Shown one piece after another: positions 1 to 9,310 of a stretch of 27,901 bases of DNA. The translations under genes were made by a program, and so were the position numbers. The notes beneath the pieces are model-generated. The model was not told the origin of the DNA, did no database searches, and saw nothing but the letters and a program-made list of their open reading frames with translations. Where the stretch lies: the NCBI GenBank assembly GCA_026770575.1, contig MU657173.1, forward strand, positions 211,740 through 239,640. The letters are read 5' to 3'. Each line of letters opens with the position of its first letter. Positions within the stretch are counted from its first letter, which is position 1. Source of the stretch: Pelagophyceae sp. CCMP2097. Its lineage: Eukaryota > Sar > Pelagophyceae.

Positions 1-66
1 TCAGACCACGGTGGCTGCCGGGAGGGCCGACGTGAGGAGCGCAAAGGCCGTCGCCACCGCCACCAT
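1..66 (-). CDS. Partial first exon encoding a signal peptide
   Basis: On the minus strand an ATG at 66-64 lies in a near-perfect Kozak context (GCCGCC before the ATG, G after it). It opens a strongly hydrophobic 21-residue peptide, MVAVATAFALLTSALPAATV plus V, which looks like a secretory signal peptide with an Ala-rich cleavage region. A TGA ends the frame at 3-1. GT dinucleotides in the last codons (GTGGTC) could be an intron donor, so this is probably exon 1 of a gene continuing off the left edge. The gene would be divergent from the IFT38 gene. A chance ORF is possible because only 66 bases are visible. No function can be assigned. Confidence 0.3.
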   Translation of the reverse strand: MVAVATAFALLTSALPAATVV

Positions 67-851
67 GGCGGCCACAAGAGGCCCCAAGCTTGCGCTTCAG
101 AGTTTTTCGCTCCATCGCGATATCGCCTTTCTCCCAGCTTTCTCCAACAAATCGGAATCTCCTCAACAAATCCGATTCCCTAATCGGATCAGAAGAGAAC
201 GTTAACGCAGGCTCCGAAACCCGATTACGAGACAGAGAGTTAACGCCGGTAATCGGAATCAACGGACCCTATTAAATCGGAATGAAATCGGAATTCGAAC
301 GAGGGAAACACTGTTGAAAACCCCGATAGAACGGGCCTAAAGCGAAAACCTCGCTATCGGACTTACGTGCCTCGCGTGGCGCGATCCTGCCATTCTCGTG
401 GATAAGGCATCAGTTCAGCCCCCCCTCGGAGCGCGGCGTCCTTTGCCCTTGGAAACCGTTCGGTCTCTGTGGCTCCTTGTTTGACTCTGCTCGTCCGCGC
501 CCTGCTCGTCCACGACACGCGTCGCGTAAGCTTCCCCCCGAGAAGGGTCCCTTTGTTGAAGCTTCGCCGTCCGTGAGAACGTTTCGTTCAGAGAGAAAAG
601 GAAAGCGAGGTCGCGGCCCGCCCTCAGCACGCGGCGGCGCTCCCCGGGCGCCGGCCGTTAGCGAGTCTTGCTTTCTCTTTTCGGCGATTTTGGAGTTGAC
701 AGGTTCGTTAAAAACCAACCGTGGGTCGAGGGACGCGAGGCCGGCCTCCGGGGACTTGTTCGTCGCGGCGTCGCGGAGGCGCGGGCCTTTTGCGCTCCGC
801 GGATCCCCGCTCGACGCCGCCCCTCTTGTCCTTTTTCGCTCCGTCGGCGCC
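67..851. other. Intergenic region and upstream leader of the IFT38 gene
   Basis: No defensible gene is seen here. Bases about 140-300 are AT-richer than the surroundings and carry several copies of ATCGGAAT and its complement. They include an 8-bp perfect inverted repeat (ATCCGATT at 170-177, AATCGGAT at 182-189, 4-nt loop). Two GTTAACGC-type motifs also occur, near 202 and 240. The frame of the downstream gene stays open back to an ATG at 477. That upstream 125-codon stretch is Arg/Pro-rich, without recognisable domains, and precedes the conserved family start at 852. I therefore treat it as 5' UTR or promoter. Confidence 0.4.
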
Positions 852-2192
852 ATGTCGTTCCGCGAGCTGCGGAACCTGACGGAGCTGCTGCGCGCGCTGG
901 GCTTCCCGCGCCTCGTCTCGGTGGAGAACTTCCGGCAGCCGAACTTTGAGCTCGTGGCCTCTGTGCTGTACTGGATGGTGAAGCGGTACGACCCGGAGAT
1001 CGCCGTGTCGGACATCATCGAGTCGGAAAACGACCGCGTCGAGTTCCTGACGACGGTCGCCGGCGTCATGTTAGCAAAGGCAAAGGTCAAGCTCAACGCC
1101 AAGCGCCTCTACGCCGCCGACGGCCGCGCGGTGAAGGAGCTCCTCAAGGTGGCCACGCTCCTCTTCTCCGCGACGCGCGCAGAGGCGGCGGCCAAGGAGG
1201 CGGCCGACGGTGGGGCCGTGCAGTCGCTGACGAGCCGCATGAAGGACATCAAGACGGCGCGCGCTTTGGCGACTGAAATCACGCAAAAAGGCGCGCGGCT
1301 GCACGACTTGCTCGGCAAGGAGCGCGACGTCAAGCCGGAGCGCGACCGCGCGCTGGCCTTCCTCGACACCATCTCTTCGAACCTGGACGCGACGGCGGAG
1401 CACCAGCACATCCAAAAGTCGATTTTTGAATTAGTTGCCCAGATCACGGACGACATCTCCTCGACGAAGCGCCAGGTCGACGAGCTTTCGGCGGACGAGC
1501 GCGCTTTGGACGCCAAGATCTCCAAGAAGCAGTCGGACCTGGAGCGCCACGAGAAGCGCCTCAAGTCGCTGCAGACGGTGAGGCCCGCGTTCATGGACGA
1601 GTACGAGGCAGTCGAGCGAGAGCTCCAGCGCCACCACGACGTCTACCTCGAGCGCTTCCGCAATCTGGACTACCTGCAGCACGAACTCGAGTCGTACCAC
1701 GCCACGGAAAAGGAGTCGCTCGAGGAGCACGACCGGTCGCTGCGCCGCCTCCAGAAGAAACTCAGAGAGGAGGAGCTGCGAATCATGCGCGGCGAGCAGG
1801 ACTTGAAGGAGGCCAAGGACGGCGGCGACGGCGCCTTTTCCGGCAGGCGCGACGAGCCGCGCGCGGGGAAGCAGGCCGCGGGCAAGTCCAAAAGCGCAGC
1901 TAAGGCAGGCAAAGCCCCGGGCGGTGCGTGTCTCGCATGCCTCCCATTGATGCTCACCCGCCCGCTTCTAGGCCGCGTCCAGGGCTCGATGACGGGCGAC
2001 GACGGCACGGATTCTGAGGACATTGACTCGGACGACGTTTCGCACGATTCCGAAAGCGAAAGCGTCTCCCTCGCGCCGTCGTCCAACGGCGCGTCCGACG
2101 TCGACGAGATCGAGGACGACGGCGAGGGCTCGGAGATGTCCGAGGGCGAAGGCTCGCAATACCAGAGCGGCCAGAGCTCCAACGAATTCTAA
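852..2192 (+). CDS. CLUAP1: Intraflagellar transport protein 38 (clusterin-associated protein 1 / qilin / DYF-3)
   Basis: This is a subunit of the IFT-B complex, which moves cargo along the axoneme and is needed to assemble cilia and flagella. The N-terminus MSFRELRNLTELLRALGFPR is nearly the CLUAP1 family start. It is followed by ENFRQPNF, LYWMVKRYDP and KVKLNAKRLYAADG blocks and VKELLKVATLLF, all diagnostic of the N-terminal calponin-homology-like domain (residues 1-120). A long charged coiled coil follows (about 150-330), then an acidic Ser/Asp/Glu tail. A 48-nt GT-AG intron is likely at 1924-1971. It is a multiple of three and has no stop, but it encodes an uncharacteristic Cys/Leu insert. 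Exons 852-1923 and 1972-2192 give 430 aa. I chose the ATG at 852 over the in-frame 477 ATG because family homology starts there and its context (GCGCC) is better. The gene implies a flagellated life stage. Confidence 0.93.
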   Translation: MSFRELRNLTELLRALGFPRLVSVENFRQPNFELVASVLYWMVKRYDPEIAVSDIIESENDRVEFLTTVAGVMLAKAKVKLNAKRLYAADGRAVKELLKVATLLFSATRAEAAAKEAADGGAVQSLTSRMKDIKTARALATEITQKGARLHDLLGKERDVKPERDRALAFLDTISSNLDATAEHQHIQKSIFELVAQITDDISSTKRQVDELSADERALDAKISKKQSDLERHEKRLKSLQTVRPAFMDEYEAVERELQRHHDVYLERFRNLDYLQHELESYHATEKESLEEHDRSLRRLQKKLREEELRIMRGEQDLKEAKDGGDGAFSGRRDEPRAGKQAAGKSKSAAKAGKAPGGACLACLPLMLTRPLLGRVQGSMTGDDGTDSEDIDSDDVSHDSESESVSLAPSSNGASDVDEIEDDGEGSEMSEGEGSQYQSGQSSNEF

Positions 2193-2298
2193 AACCGCGC
2201 CCGCAGCGACGACGGCGCCGAGATCGCGCCACCCCCCTCGACACGCCTCGAAGCGGTCTGTGACCGACCCGGAGAAACCTTTGGGCTCCGCGCCGCAC

Positions 2299-2624
2299 TA
2301 AGGATTTCCCGTAGTATCGTTTCAAATCCTCTCAAATGTCGTTTGCCAATGTCGTCGCGATGTCGAAAATTTCACCATAAAAGTCGTCGGAAAAGCCGGC
2401 CGCAAAAGCCGCAAAAGCCGCAAATGTCGTCGGAATCTCCCTTAAAGTCCCCTGATGACGGATTAACCCCCGAGTTAAAATTCTGATGCCTTGGTTTGAG
2501 GCTCCAGAGCGGCCCATGTCGGCCGTCTATCGTCATATTCACTTCAATTGTCGTCGGAAAGATCCCCCTCTTGGAAACACTTCAAATGTCGAAAAAATAT
2601 ATCTAATCCTACGGGAAATCCTTA
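2299..2624. mobile_element. hAT-like non-autonomous element (MITE), about 326 bp
   Basis: The ends are a perfect 16-bp terminal inverted repeat: TAAGGATTTCCCGTAG at 2299-2314 and CTACGGGAAATCCTTA at 2609-2624. They are flanked by an 8-bp direct repeat CGCCGCAC at 2291-2298 and 2625-2632, as expected for a target-site duplication. An 8-bp duplication and a terminus fitting the hAT consensus YARNG suggest a hAT-family MITE. The interior is AT-richer than its surroundings, has short CCGCAAAAG tandem units near 2400-2425 and AATGTCGTCGG motifs, and contains no credible ORF. It sits between the convergent ends of the IFT38 and Kelch-TauD genes, probably within 3' UTR sequence. Confidence 0.75.
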
Positions 2625-2683
2625 CGCCGCACTTAAAGACTCGCAGGGGCGCCTCATCAAAGTTCCAAAGTGATTTACGCGGC

Positions 2684-5600
2684 TCAGTCGAGTCTCCGGA
2701 TCTGCATCGGCGTGAGTGGCGTCGGCGTGGTGCCGCCGGGGAGGCAGATGCGCTCGATGAGGCGCGGCGCTGAATTGAAGCCTTCGGCGGGGGCGGCGGT
2801 GTGCAGGACGGCGTAGTTGTCCGAGATGACAATGTCGCCGACGCGCCAGCGGTGTCTGTACGCGGCGTCCGTCGTCGGCTTGAGCACTTGGCGCAGAAAG
2901 GCCTGGCTCTCGGAGAAGTTAAAGTGCGAATCGAAGCCGAGTTGCTGTTTCACGTCCAAGTGGAACGCGGGCGCGCCCGTGCGCGGGTGCGGCACGACGA
3001 GCGGGCTACTGTGAGCGCCGCACGTCCGCAGCGCGAGGCAGCCTTGCAAGACGTCGCGCGCCCCAAGCGCCGTCTCGGCGTCTTCAAGCTTTGCCGTGCC
3101 ATCGACTCGGAGCCAGCCGTCGTGCTTGCCGGCGATCTCCAGCGGCGGCAGAAACGCGTCGCGTGATTTGCCGTTGTACGCGTATCTGAGCTTCAGCGAC
3201 GCCGCCAGCAGACGCTGCGCGCGAGGGAGGCGCGCGAAGCCCGCCGTCGCAGATGCAAAGTGTGTCTCGCCCGAGGCAGCGTCCCCAAGCACCGCCGCCT
3301 GGAACACCGTCGTGCGCACGGGCAGGCCGCCGGGCCGAGCCTAGCCGGGCATTTAAGACGCGCCCGCGCCGGAAGCACTCTCATGCCGTCTCCCTCCCCG
3401 GCGTCTCGCCTCTGTCGCTCCAGCCTTCACCGTCTTTTTGGGGTTTTCATGCGCCCGTTCGCGTCTCCAAAGTCCAGGCCTCTAATCGCCGGCGCGGGTG
3501 CGCGCCGTCTCGTCCGAATGCCAGGCGTAAGACTCCATCCCGTAGATGTTGCCCGCGACGCAAGGCCGGCCGTCGTCGGCGAGCGCGCCTAGTCGTAACC
3601 GCGTCGGCGAGGAGCGCCGACGCCACGAGTATCGCCGCGGCAACGTCGCTAGTGCGTCTCACCAAAGTGCCTCGTGACGTTTTCGTCGACGGCGCGATTC
3701 GCGAGGAGGTTGACCTGCGGCAGCCCTGCGCGCCAGAGGCGGCACATGCCCTTGTGGAAGCTGCCGGGTGCGGCGTCTAGATCGTGGTCCAGCAAAGCGT
3801 GCAGCGCCACGAGCTCGGTCGTCGACAGCTGCCGCTTGCCCGCTCGGAAGATGACGAGTCCGTGCTCATCCAGCAAAGACCGCAGCTGCGCGCCAAACGC
3901 CGCCGGCCGCCGGTGCAGCCTACCTTTTGTGTCCGCGCCAAACGCCGACGGCCGCGCGCGGCAGTGTATCGACGCACTCTTGTCGGAGGTTCACGTCCAA
4001 GACCTCTGCGCCAAAGTCCTCGTGCAGCGGCCTTATTTGAAACTCCGCTACAGCGGCCGAGGCCGAGGCGCCCGCCGCCGAGGCCGAGGCCACCGCGGCC
4101 GAGGCCGCCTCGGCCACAGAAGCGCGATAGCCATATTCCGAGTCGTTGCCGTACTTGACCCAAGCCTTAAAGTGCGTCAGCGCCCCTTTGAACGGAATCT
4201 TCCGCTTCGTCGAAGAATGCGTCAAAGACCGGTAGTCCTCGTTGAGCGTCGTGTTCGTCGGATGCCACTTAAACTTCAACGCGTGGACGTGCCCCGCGCC
4301 GTCGAACCAGACGAGGAAATCCGGCTGGCCAAAAGGCACCGGTCTTAAACTCCGCCAACGGTCGTCGACCACGTCGTACGACGCCACCTACCGCGCACGT
4401 CGGCGAGACGCGCTTAAAGGGCCGACTCACGCGCGGGGTGGCCCCTTTGCCGTCTTTACCGGAGACGACGAGGACGTTGTCGCCGTGGGCCACCGTCGAG
4501 AGCCCGACGTGCGACGCGGGCCAGGGCAGCGGCGCGATGATGCGCCAGTCGACGTCGCCCAAATCGCCGAGCTTGCGCCGCATGGACAGCGTGTGCGCCA
4601 CTTCCGGTGAGTCCCTATAGTGTCGTCCGTCGACTGCAGTCGGGCGGCAAAGCCGAATATCCGTCAGTCAGACGCAATACTCGCTGGCATTGGGCGTTGT
4701 TGTCGGTTAAGACGTTGACGGCGTGCGGGTGGCCGTGCTGCCCGCCGAAGCGGAAGGTGTAGCCCCGGCTCGTCGCAGAGCCGCACGAGTCCGCGCCGCC
4801 GCCTGCGACCGAGAGTCACAACCACCAGGGAGGCGCCGAAGGGCGTACCCGGGAGGAGGCCGACGTCGAACCATCCCGCCTTTGCTGGCCTGCCCGACTC
4901 TAGGAGTGGGAGGACCCAGTGCTCTGGCCGCGGGTCCTGCCGGTTCGGCCTACGAGTTTGACGTCGCCTTCATCGCAGCTTTCCAAAACGCACCCTGCGC
5001 CGCCGACGACGTGCAAGTGGCCCGCGTCGACGAACGCGGACGGCGCGTATCGAACCTCTGGCAGGTCCGGCAGCCGCACCCAGACGGCCTTGCGCTTGTG
5101 CATCTTCAGGGCCCACGACCTGCGTCCGTCGTTTGGCGCGGCCCACGGCCGGGAGAAACTCACTCTGCGGTGCCGAGCGTGCAGCCCGGTCCGAGCTGGC
5201 CCGAGACGAGGTAGAGCCACGTGGCCTCGGCGACGGTTTGTGCGGCGGCGCCCTGGTGCGTCTTCGCCGCCGTTTCGGGCAGCCGGGCGGCGGTGCGCCA
5301 CTCGCCCGTCGTGCGGTTCAGGATTTGGACTTTGTCCGTGACGTGGTTAAAATCACAGAGGAATCCGCCGATGACGTAGACCGCGTCGCCGATGCGCGCC
5401 GCGGAGGACTCGCAGAACTCGTCGGGGAAGCGCCTGGAAACGCAATCGCCGCCGCGCCGGAGCGAAAAGGCACTCACTTCCAGCCCATACCGCCGATCGC
5501 AAACTCGGTCGGCTTCGGAGGGAGTTCGTGCCACTCCCCAATCTTCAGCAGCACGCGCCGCGGCCCCGAGACGTCGAGGCGCCGCAGGCCGCTGCGGCCA

Positions 5601-5872
5601 GTCGGGTCCAGCTGCGTCGGCAGGCCGAACGTCGGGCCCGCCGCGTCGCGTGCGGCCGCGTCCATCGAGTCGTGCGACTCGGGCGCCGCTCTCGGTGCGT
5701 CTGTCGGCGCCGTCGTGGGACCAGCGCCGATTGCGGCTTGCCGCCGCAGCGATGGCAGCCGCGTCAGCGTGACGGCGGCGAGGCCGAGAGTGCAGCATAT
5801 CAAGACCTTGGTCCGCCGCGACACTGGCATCCCTCGAGCGCCGTGGCCCTTGGACCCGCCCCTCGGCGACAT
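2684..5872 (-). CDS. Membrane-anchored Kelch-repeat protein fused to a TauD/TfdA Fe(II)/2-oxoglutarate dioxygenase domain
   Basis: Ten exons are proposed: 5478-5872, 5164-5433, 4994-5119, 4849-4949, 4674-4802, 4431-4633, 3950-4387, 3663-3885, about 3506-3588 and 2684-3340. Introns of 40-46 nt separate the first seven, and phases match throughout, giving about 874 aa. Residues 1-40 form a basic N-terminus plus one hydrophobic anchor (VLICCTLGLAAVTL). Residues about 80-450 contain Kelch units such as ARIGDAVYVIGGF, PEVRYAPSAFVDAGHLHVVG, TFRFGGQHGHPHAV and SYDVVDDRWRSL, resembling plant-type Kelch proteins with a signal anchor. An Ala/Ser linker (about 497-522) leads into FQIRPLHEDFGAEV, LLDEHGLVIF, the WHSDE iron-binding His-x-Asp (about 652/654), DNYAVLH (about 836) and PRLIER, all typical of TauD. 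No stop or Met separates the two parts in exon 7. Weak points are the exon 7 donor (GTCGGC) and exon 9, which has no GT donor. Two separate genes remain possible. Confidence 0.72.
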
Positions 5873-6096
5873 GCACCACGGCGAGCCAAACGTCGCTGAA
5901 AGCACGCGGGGAACCAGGGGACGTTCCGGGTCCCAGCAACCGCAGAAAAGGTCGTAGGGATCCCTATCGCTGAAACTTTCAGCGAGCGCGAACATCTGAC
6001 TCGGACGTAGCTTTAGGCTTGCGCGAGCTAGAGCGCTCATCTGCAGAGGCGGCTGCGTATCGCGAACGAGGTCGGGAGGCGGCGTGTCCAGGACCG
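5873..6096. promoter_or_regulatory. Short divergent intergenic region
   Basis: The 224 bp between the start codons of the Kelch-TauD gene (-) and the FKBP gene (+) must hold both 5' UTRs and promoters. A short inverted repeat, GCTGAAA/TTTCAGC, is visible near 5969-5983. I see no clear TATA box. Confidence 0.3.
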
Positions 6097-7040
6097 ATGC
6101 TTTTCCTGCTACGTCTCGCGGTGTGTTTGCCGCTTTTTGTCGACGGAGCGGCGCCCGCAGCGCGGCGCTTGAGCCGCAGCCGACTGCTCCGGACCGCGCC
6201 CTGGGCGGTCGGCATCGCACTCGCGCCGCCCGCGGATGCGTCGACCTTCCGATTCGACGAAGCGGCGCTCGGGCTCGAGCTCCGCGACGACGGCGGCGAC
6301 GTCGTCGTCTCGACCGTTCGGCCCGGCACCGCCGCCGCGAAAAGCGAGTGCCCCCCTTGCTGCCTCTCCCCGAAAAGCCCCCCTCCCTCTTCCCGGAAGG
6401 CCGCCGGCCGCATACGACCGCGCAAACGACGGCGCCAACGTAGATGGCGTCACGCCGAATAACATCCTCACGCAGATCGACGGCCGCAGCGTCCGCGGCC
6501 AGACGGCCGACCAGGTCGTAAAATCGCTGCGCGCATCACCGCGCCCCGTCGTCCTCGAACTCGAACTCGACGTCGAGCGCGCGGCCCGCGCCCAAGGCCT
6601 GGCGACGGCAAAGGTGACAATATCGCCGCTGAGCCCGCCGCCCGGCGGCGCCTCGATGTGCATGCGGTCCCAAGCGTCCGACGTCGTCGAGATCGATTAC
6701 GTGGGCCGCCTTTCCGACGGGACCGTGTTCGATTCGCGGGATCGCTTCGCGCTGCTTTTGGGCAACGGCGAGGTCGTCAAGGGCTTGGAGCTCGGGCTCT
6801 TCGAAATGTGCATAGGTCCGTGCGTCGTCTCCTCCGACTCCTGAAGACTGGCGCAATTCAGGCGAACGCCGCATCATCACCGTGCCCGCGGCGCTCGGCT
6901 TTGGCGATAGAGGGTCGAAGACGTTTCGCGTCCCGCCCGGCGCCGCCCTCGAGTACGAAGTCCAAATGCGCGGCATCAACCTCCAGGTCGACCCCGCAGT
7001 CAAACGGGCCGATCTCGATGCCGAGCAGCGCTTCAAGTGA
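6097..7040 (+). CDS. FKBP-type peptidyl-prolyl cis-trans isomerase with PDZ-like domain, predicted thylakoid lumen
   Basis: Three exons (6097-6347, 6400-6815, 6862-7040) with 52- and 46-nt introns give 281 aa. The N-terminus has a signal peptide (MLFLLRLAVCLPLFVDGAA), then a basic transit-like stretch (AARRLSRSRLLR), then a second hydrophobic segment ending in ADAS. This layered targeting suits a plastid thylakoid-lumen protein. Residues about 50-140 resemble a PDZ domain (VRPGTAAAKS, NNILTQIDGRSV). Residues about 165-265 are FKBP: VVEIDYVGRLSDGTVFDSRD, KGLELGLFEMCIG, PAALGFGDRG and FRVPPGAALEYEV. The active-site Tyr and Asp (IDY, FDS) are kept, but the Trp of FKBP12 is Leu and the late Tyr is Phe, as often seen in lumenal FKBPs. 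I chose the ATG at 6097 over in-frame 6019 because the signal peptide starts there. The final TGA overlaps a donor-like AAGTGAGA, so a further exon is possible. Confidence 0.83.
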
Positions 7041-7192
7041 GACGGTCGTAAACTCTTGCGCGTGCGTACTGGCGAGAACACCTGCTCCGTGATCCGCGGC
7101 ACGCCGAACGTCGAGCCAAGAGTCACACGCCGTGTTGGCTGCTGCCGCGCGGGAAGCCTTTGGGATGAGGCATTATGAAAGGCGCGCTCTGA

Positions 7193-8057
7193 TCAATTTC
7201 TGATGAGCGGGCCACGAAAGCGCGAGCGGCACCGTGGCGGTTGTATGCATCGAGCGGTTGTGCGTCGGCGTACGACCCGCCCGGGCCCGGCCGGCGTACG
7301 CCTCATTGGGCCCGGACGCACGAAAACCAGAGCCACCGCCGCGCCTTGCCTAGAGACGTCCGCGCGTCGACGGTCGCCGACGTGCCAAGAAGAGCGAACG
7401 CTGCGTCTCGGACCTGTCGGGGCCGGCGGCGGCGCGGCGGGGATGCCGGCCGCGGTCTCGTCGACGGCTGCGGTCTCGTCGACGGCCGGCTCGGCGGCGG
7501 GCGCGGCGGCGTCGGCAGCGGCGGGCGCGGCGGCGTCGTCGCCGTCGTCCTCGAAGTTCGCCCCCTCGCCCGCAGCCTCGTCGGCCGGCTTGGCTGCCGC
7601 GTCGTCCGCGGGCGCCACGGTCGCGGCGAGCTGCGCTGCCGCTTGCTCGAGGGCGGCAGCGACGGAGGTCGAGGCGGGCCAGGCCGAGTCTTCGGGCGAG
7701 TTTGGCGGCGTCGCGCATACGGCCTGGGCCTTGGCCGCCGTGGCCGGCGCAGACCGGGTCCACGGCTCGGGTTCGGAGTCGTCCCACGCGGCTGTCTCGC
7801 CGGGCGAGGCCGCGACATCGTATTCAAAGTCCGCGTCGCTGGACCCGTCCGTCTCGAAACCGTCCGCCTCCGCCGCCGCGCCCGCGGCCTTGGGCCGCAG
7901 CCGAGTCTTCAGTACCTACGACGACCGCCGTATACCACGGGGCGCATACCCCCTGGCGCGCGGCGTATCGCACGTTCTTCATCGAGACGGGCGTGTCGAC
8001 CTCGTCGACGTTCACGTCGCGCACGCGCAGCGGCGTCGGCGGCGTCGGCGAGGCCAT
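7193..8057 (-). CDS. Hypothetical acidic, Ala/Pro/Asp-rich protein
   Basis: I do not recognise a family. An ATG at 8057 in good context (ACC before, G after) opens MASPTPPTPLRVRDVNVDEV and ends at 7950. A 34-nt GTATGC...TAG intron (7916-7949) then joins in phase to a long acidic low-complexity region. That region contains DADFEYDVAASPGETAAWDD, ASTSVAAALEQAAAQLAAT and a tandem AVDETA repeat. The frame runs to 7193, but the last 60 codons are Arg-rich and look non-coding, so a donor near 7420 (ACAG|GTCCGAG) or a different 3' end is likely. The opposite strand is also open over much of the region. The minus strand is favoured because its composition is acidic and splice-compatible while the plus frame is a poly-Ala/Ser shadow. 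It would be convergent with the FKBP gene. Confidence 0.45.
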
Positions 8058-8356
8058 GGTAGTACGTACGTGTGGAAATGTCAACGACCACTCGCCTTGC
8101 CTTGCAGAATTTGATTAGCGATAAAACTTCGCCAAAATGTCCGCGTCGAGTCGTTCGCCGGCCGCGCCGGCGCCAGCGCACACGCAACCCCCCTCGCCAT
8201 CGTGATTGAAAGTGGGCAACACAACGGATTACTTGACAGCTTCAGGTCGGCATGCGTCCCAGGCGGTCCGCGGTGGTCCCGAGCCTCGGAAGATGCCGAG
8301 GCCCGTCTCCCGGCTCTGCCGACTCGGAATGAGGTCGAAGCATCGTGGATCATACG

Positions 8357-9310
8357 TTATGAAACGGGGTCCGGGGCTCTTTGCCGGGTCACCGCCGCCG
8401 CGAGGTGCGCCTCGAGCCGTTTTACCTCCGCCGCCGCGTCGGCGTGCCCCTTGGCCGCAACGCCTCCTCGAGGTCCTGCGGCACGCCTTCGCCGTCTGCA
8501 TAACAGCCGCCGAGGTCGTAGAGCGCGTCTGCGTCGCTCTGCGCCGCGGCGAGCCGGAACCACTTCAAGGCTTCGTCGTACGACTGCGCCACGCCCTTGC
8601 CCTCGAACATTACGCCGAGATTGGATTGGGCGTTAGAATATCCTTGCTCGGCCGCGCGCCTGTACCACAGCGCGGCGGTCTTGAAGTTGATCTTGACTCC
8701 GGTTCCAACTAAATAACACCCACCCAACGAACCCTGAGATCCTGCGTGTCCTTGCGCTGCAGCCGTACAATTGGAGCGCCCGCTTCAAGTCCTTCGTGAG
8801 ACCCATGATACCTTGATGGTGTACCTGTCCGAGCGCCGACTGCGCCTCGGCGTTCCCTTTGTCCACGTGCTTCTGCACCCGGCGCAGCCACGACAGTCGA
8901 CTTGGCGGGTGGCGCTCGGCAGAGCGGGCAGCGGTCGTCGTGCTACCGGCACTTGTCGGAGCAGTCCTTGCACATCTTCTTGCAGCAGCTCGTAGAATAT
9001 TTGCCTTTCAGCTTCGAGAGGAGGCAGGTCCAAGCAGATGGCACAAGTGCCGCGCCAGGCCAGCGCGTCGTCGTTCAGCGCACTAGCCTTGACCACTGCC
9101 GTCGCAGTCGTCCGAGCAGCCGGTAAGCGCGCCGCCTTTTTGGCACTGTCTGCCGGGACGACGCCCTCGACGATGCCCGGCTCCTCCTTGATCTTCAGCT
9201 TCGCCGGCATGAGCGTATCCAGGAGGCGGTCCTGGAAGTCGGCGGCCAGCTGCCTGCACGCCTTGTTGTGCCCGCGCTCGTACAGAAAAGGAAACGCGCG
9301 CAGCGCCTTT
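8357..9310 (-). pseudogene. Decayed RING-like zinc finger / Sel1-repeat protein gene
   Basis: Read on the minus strand, pieces of one protein lie in order but in different frames: an N-terminal part (RAFPFLYERGHNKACRQLAA, KIKEEPGIVEGVV), a zinc-finger part (CAICLDLPP, SCCKKMCKDCSDKC, CPLCRAPP), then Sel1 repeats (KGNAEAQSALGQVHHQGIMG, YRRAAEQGYSNAQSNLGVMF, DALYDLGGCYADGEGV) and a tail (AAKGHADAAAEVKRLEAHL). Lesions visible are a frameshift at about 9012-9027, an in-frame TAG at 8945-8943 between SDKC-R and HDDRCPLC, frameshifts at about 8889-8906 and 8752-8766, and a deletion near 8451-8466. Sel1 repeats are helical adaptor motifs. Proteins pairing them with a Cys-rich finger are plausible ubiquitin-related adaptors, but this copy cannot make one product. 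An upstream exon may lie beyond the CACAG acceptor near 9311. Confidence 0.75.

Noticed and set aside
410..1102. 230-aa minus-strand ORF opposite IFT38
   Set aside because: It is a GC-rich antisense shadow of the conserved plus-strand gene, with no domain of its own.
2485..2525. Shared TGGTTTGA...GAGCGGCCC string with 24895-24920
   Set aside because: The match is short and imperfect, and the flanks do not align. It may be chance in GC-rich DNA.
7203..8114. 303-aa plus-strand Ala/Ser-rich ORF
   Set aside because: It is the antisense frame of the acidic minus-strand gene, which has a better start context and a phase-matched intron.
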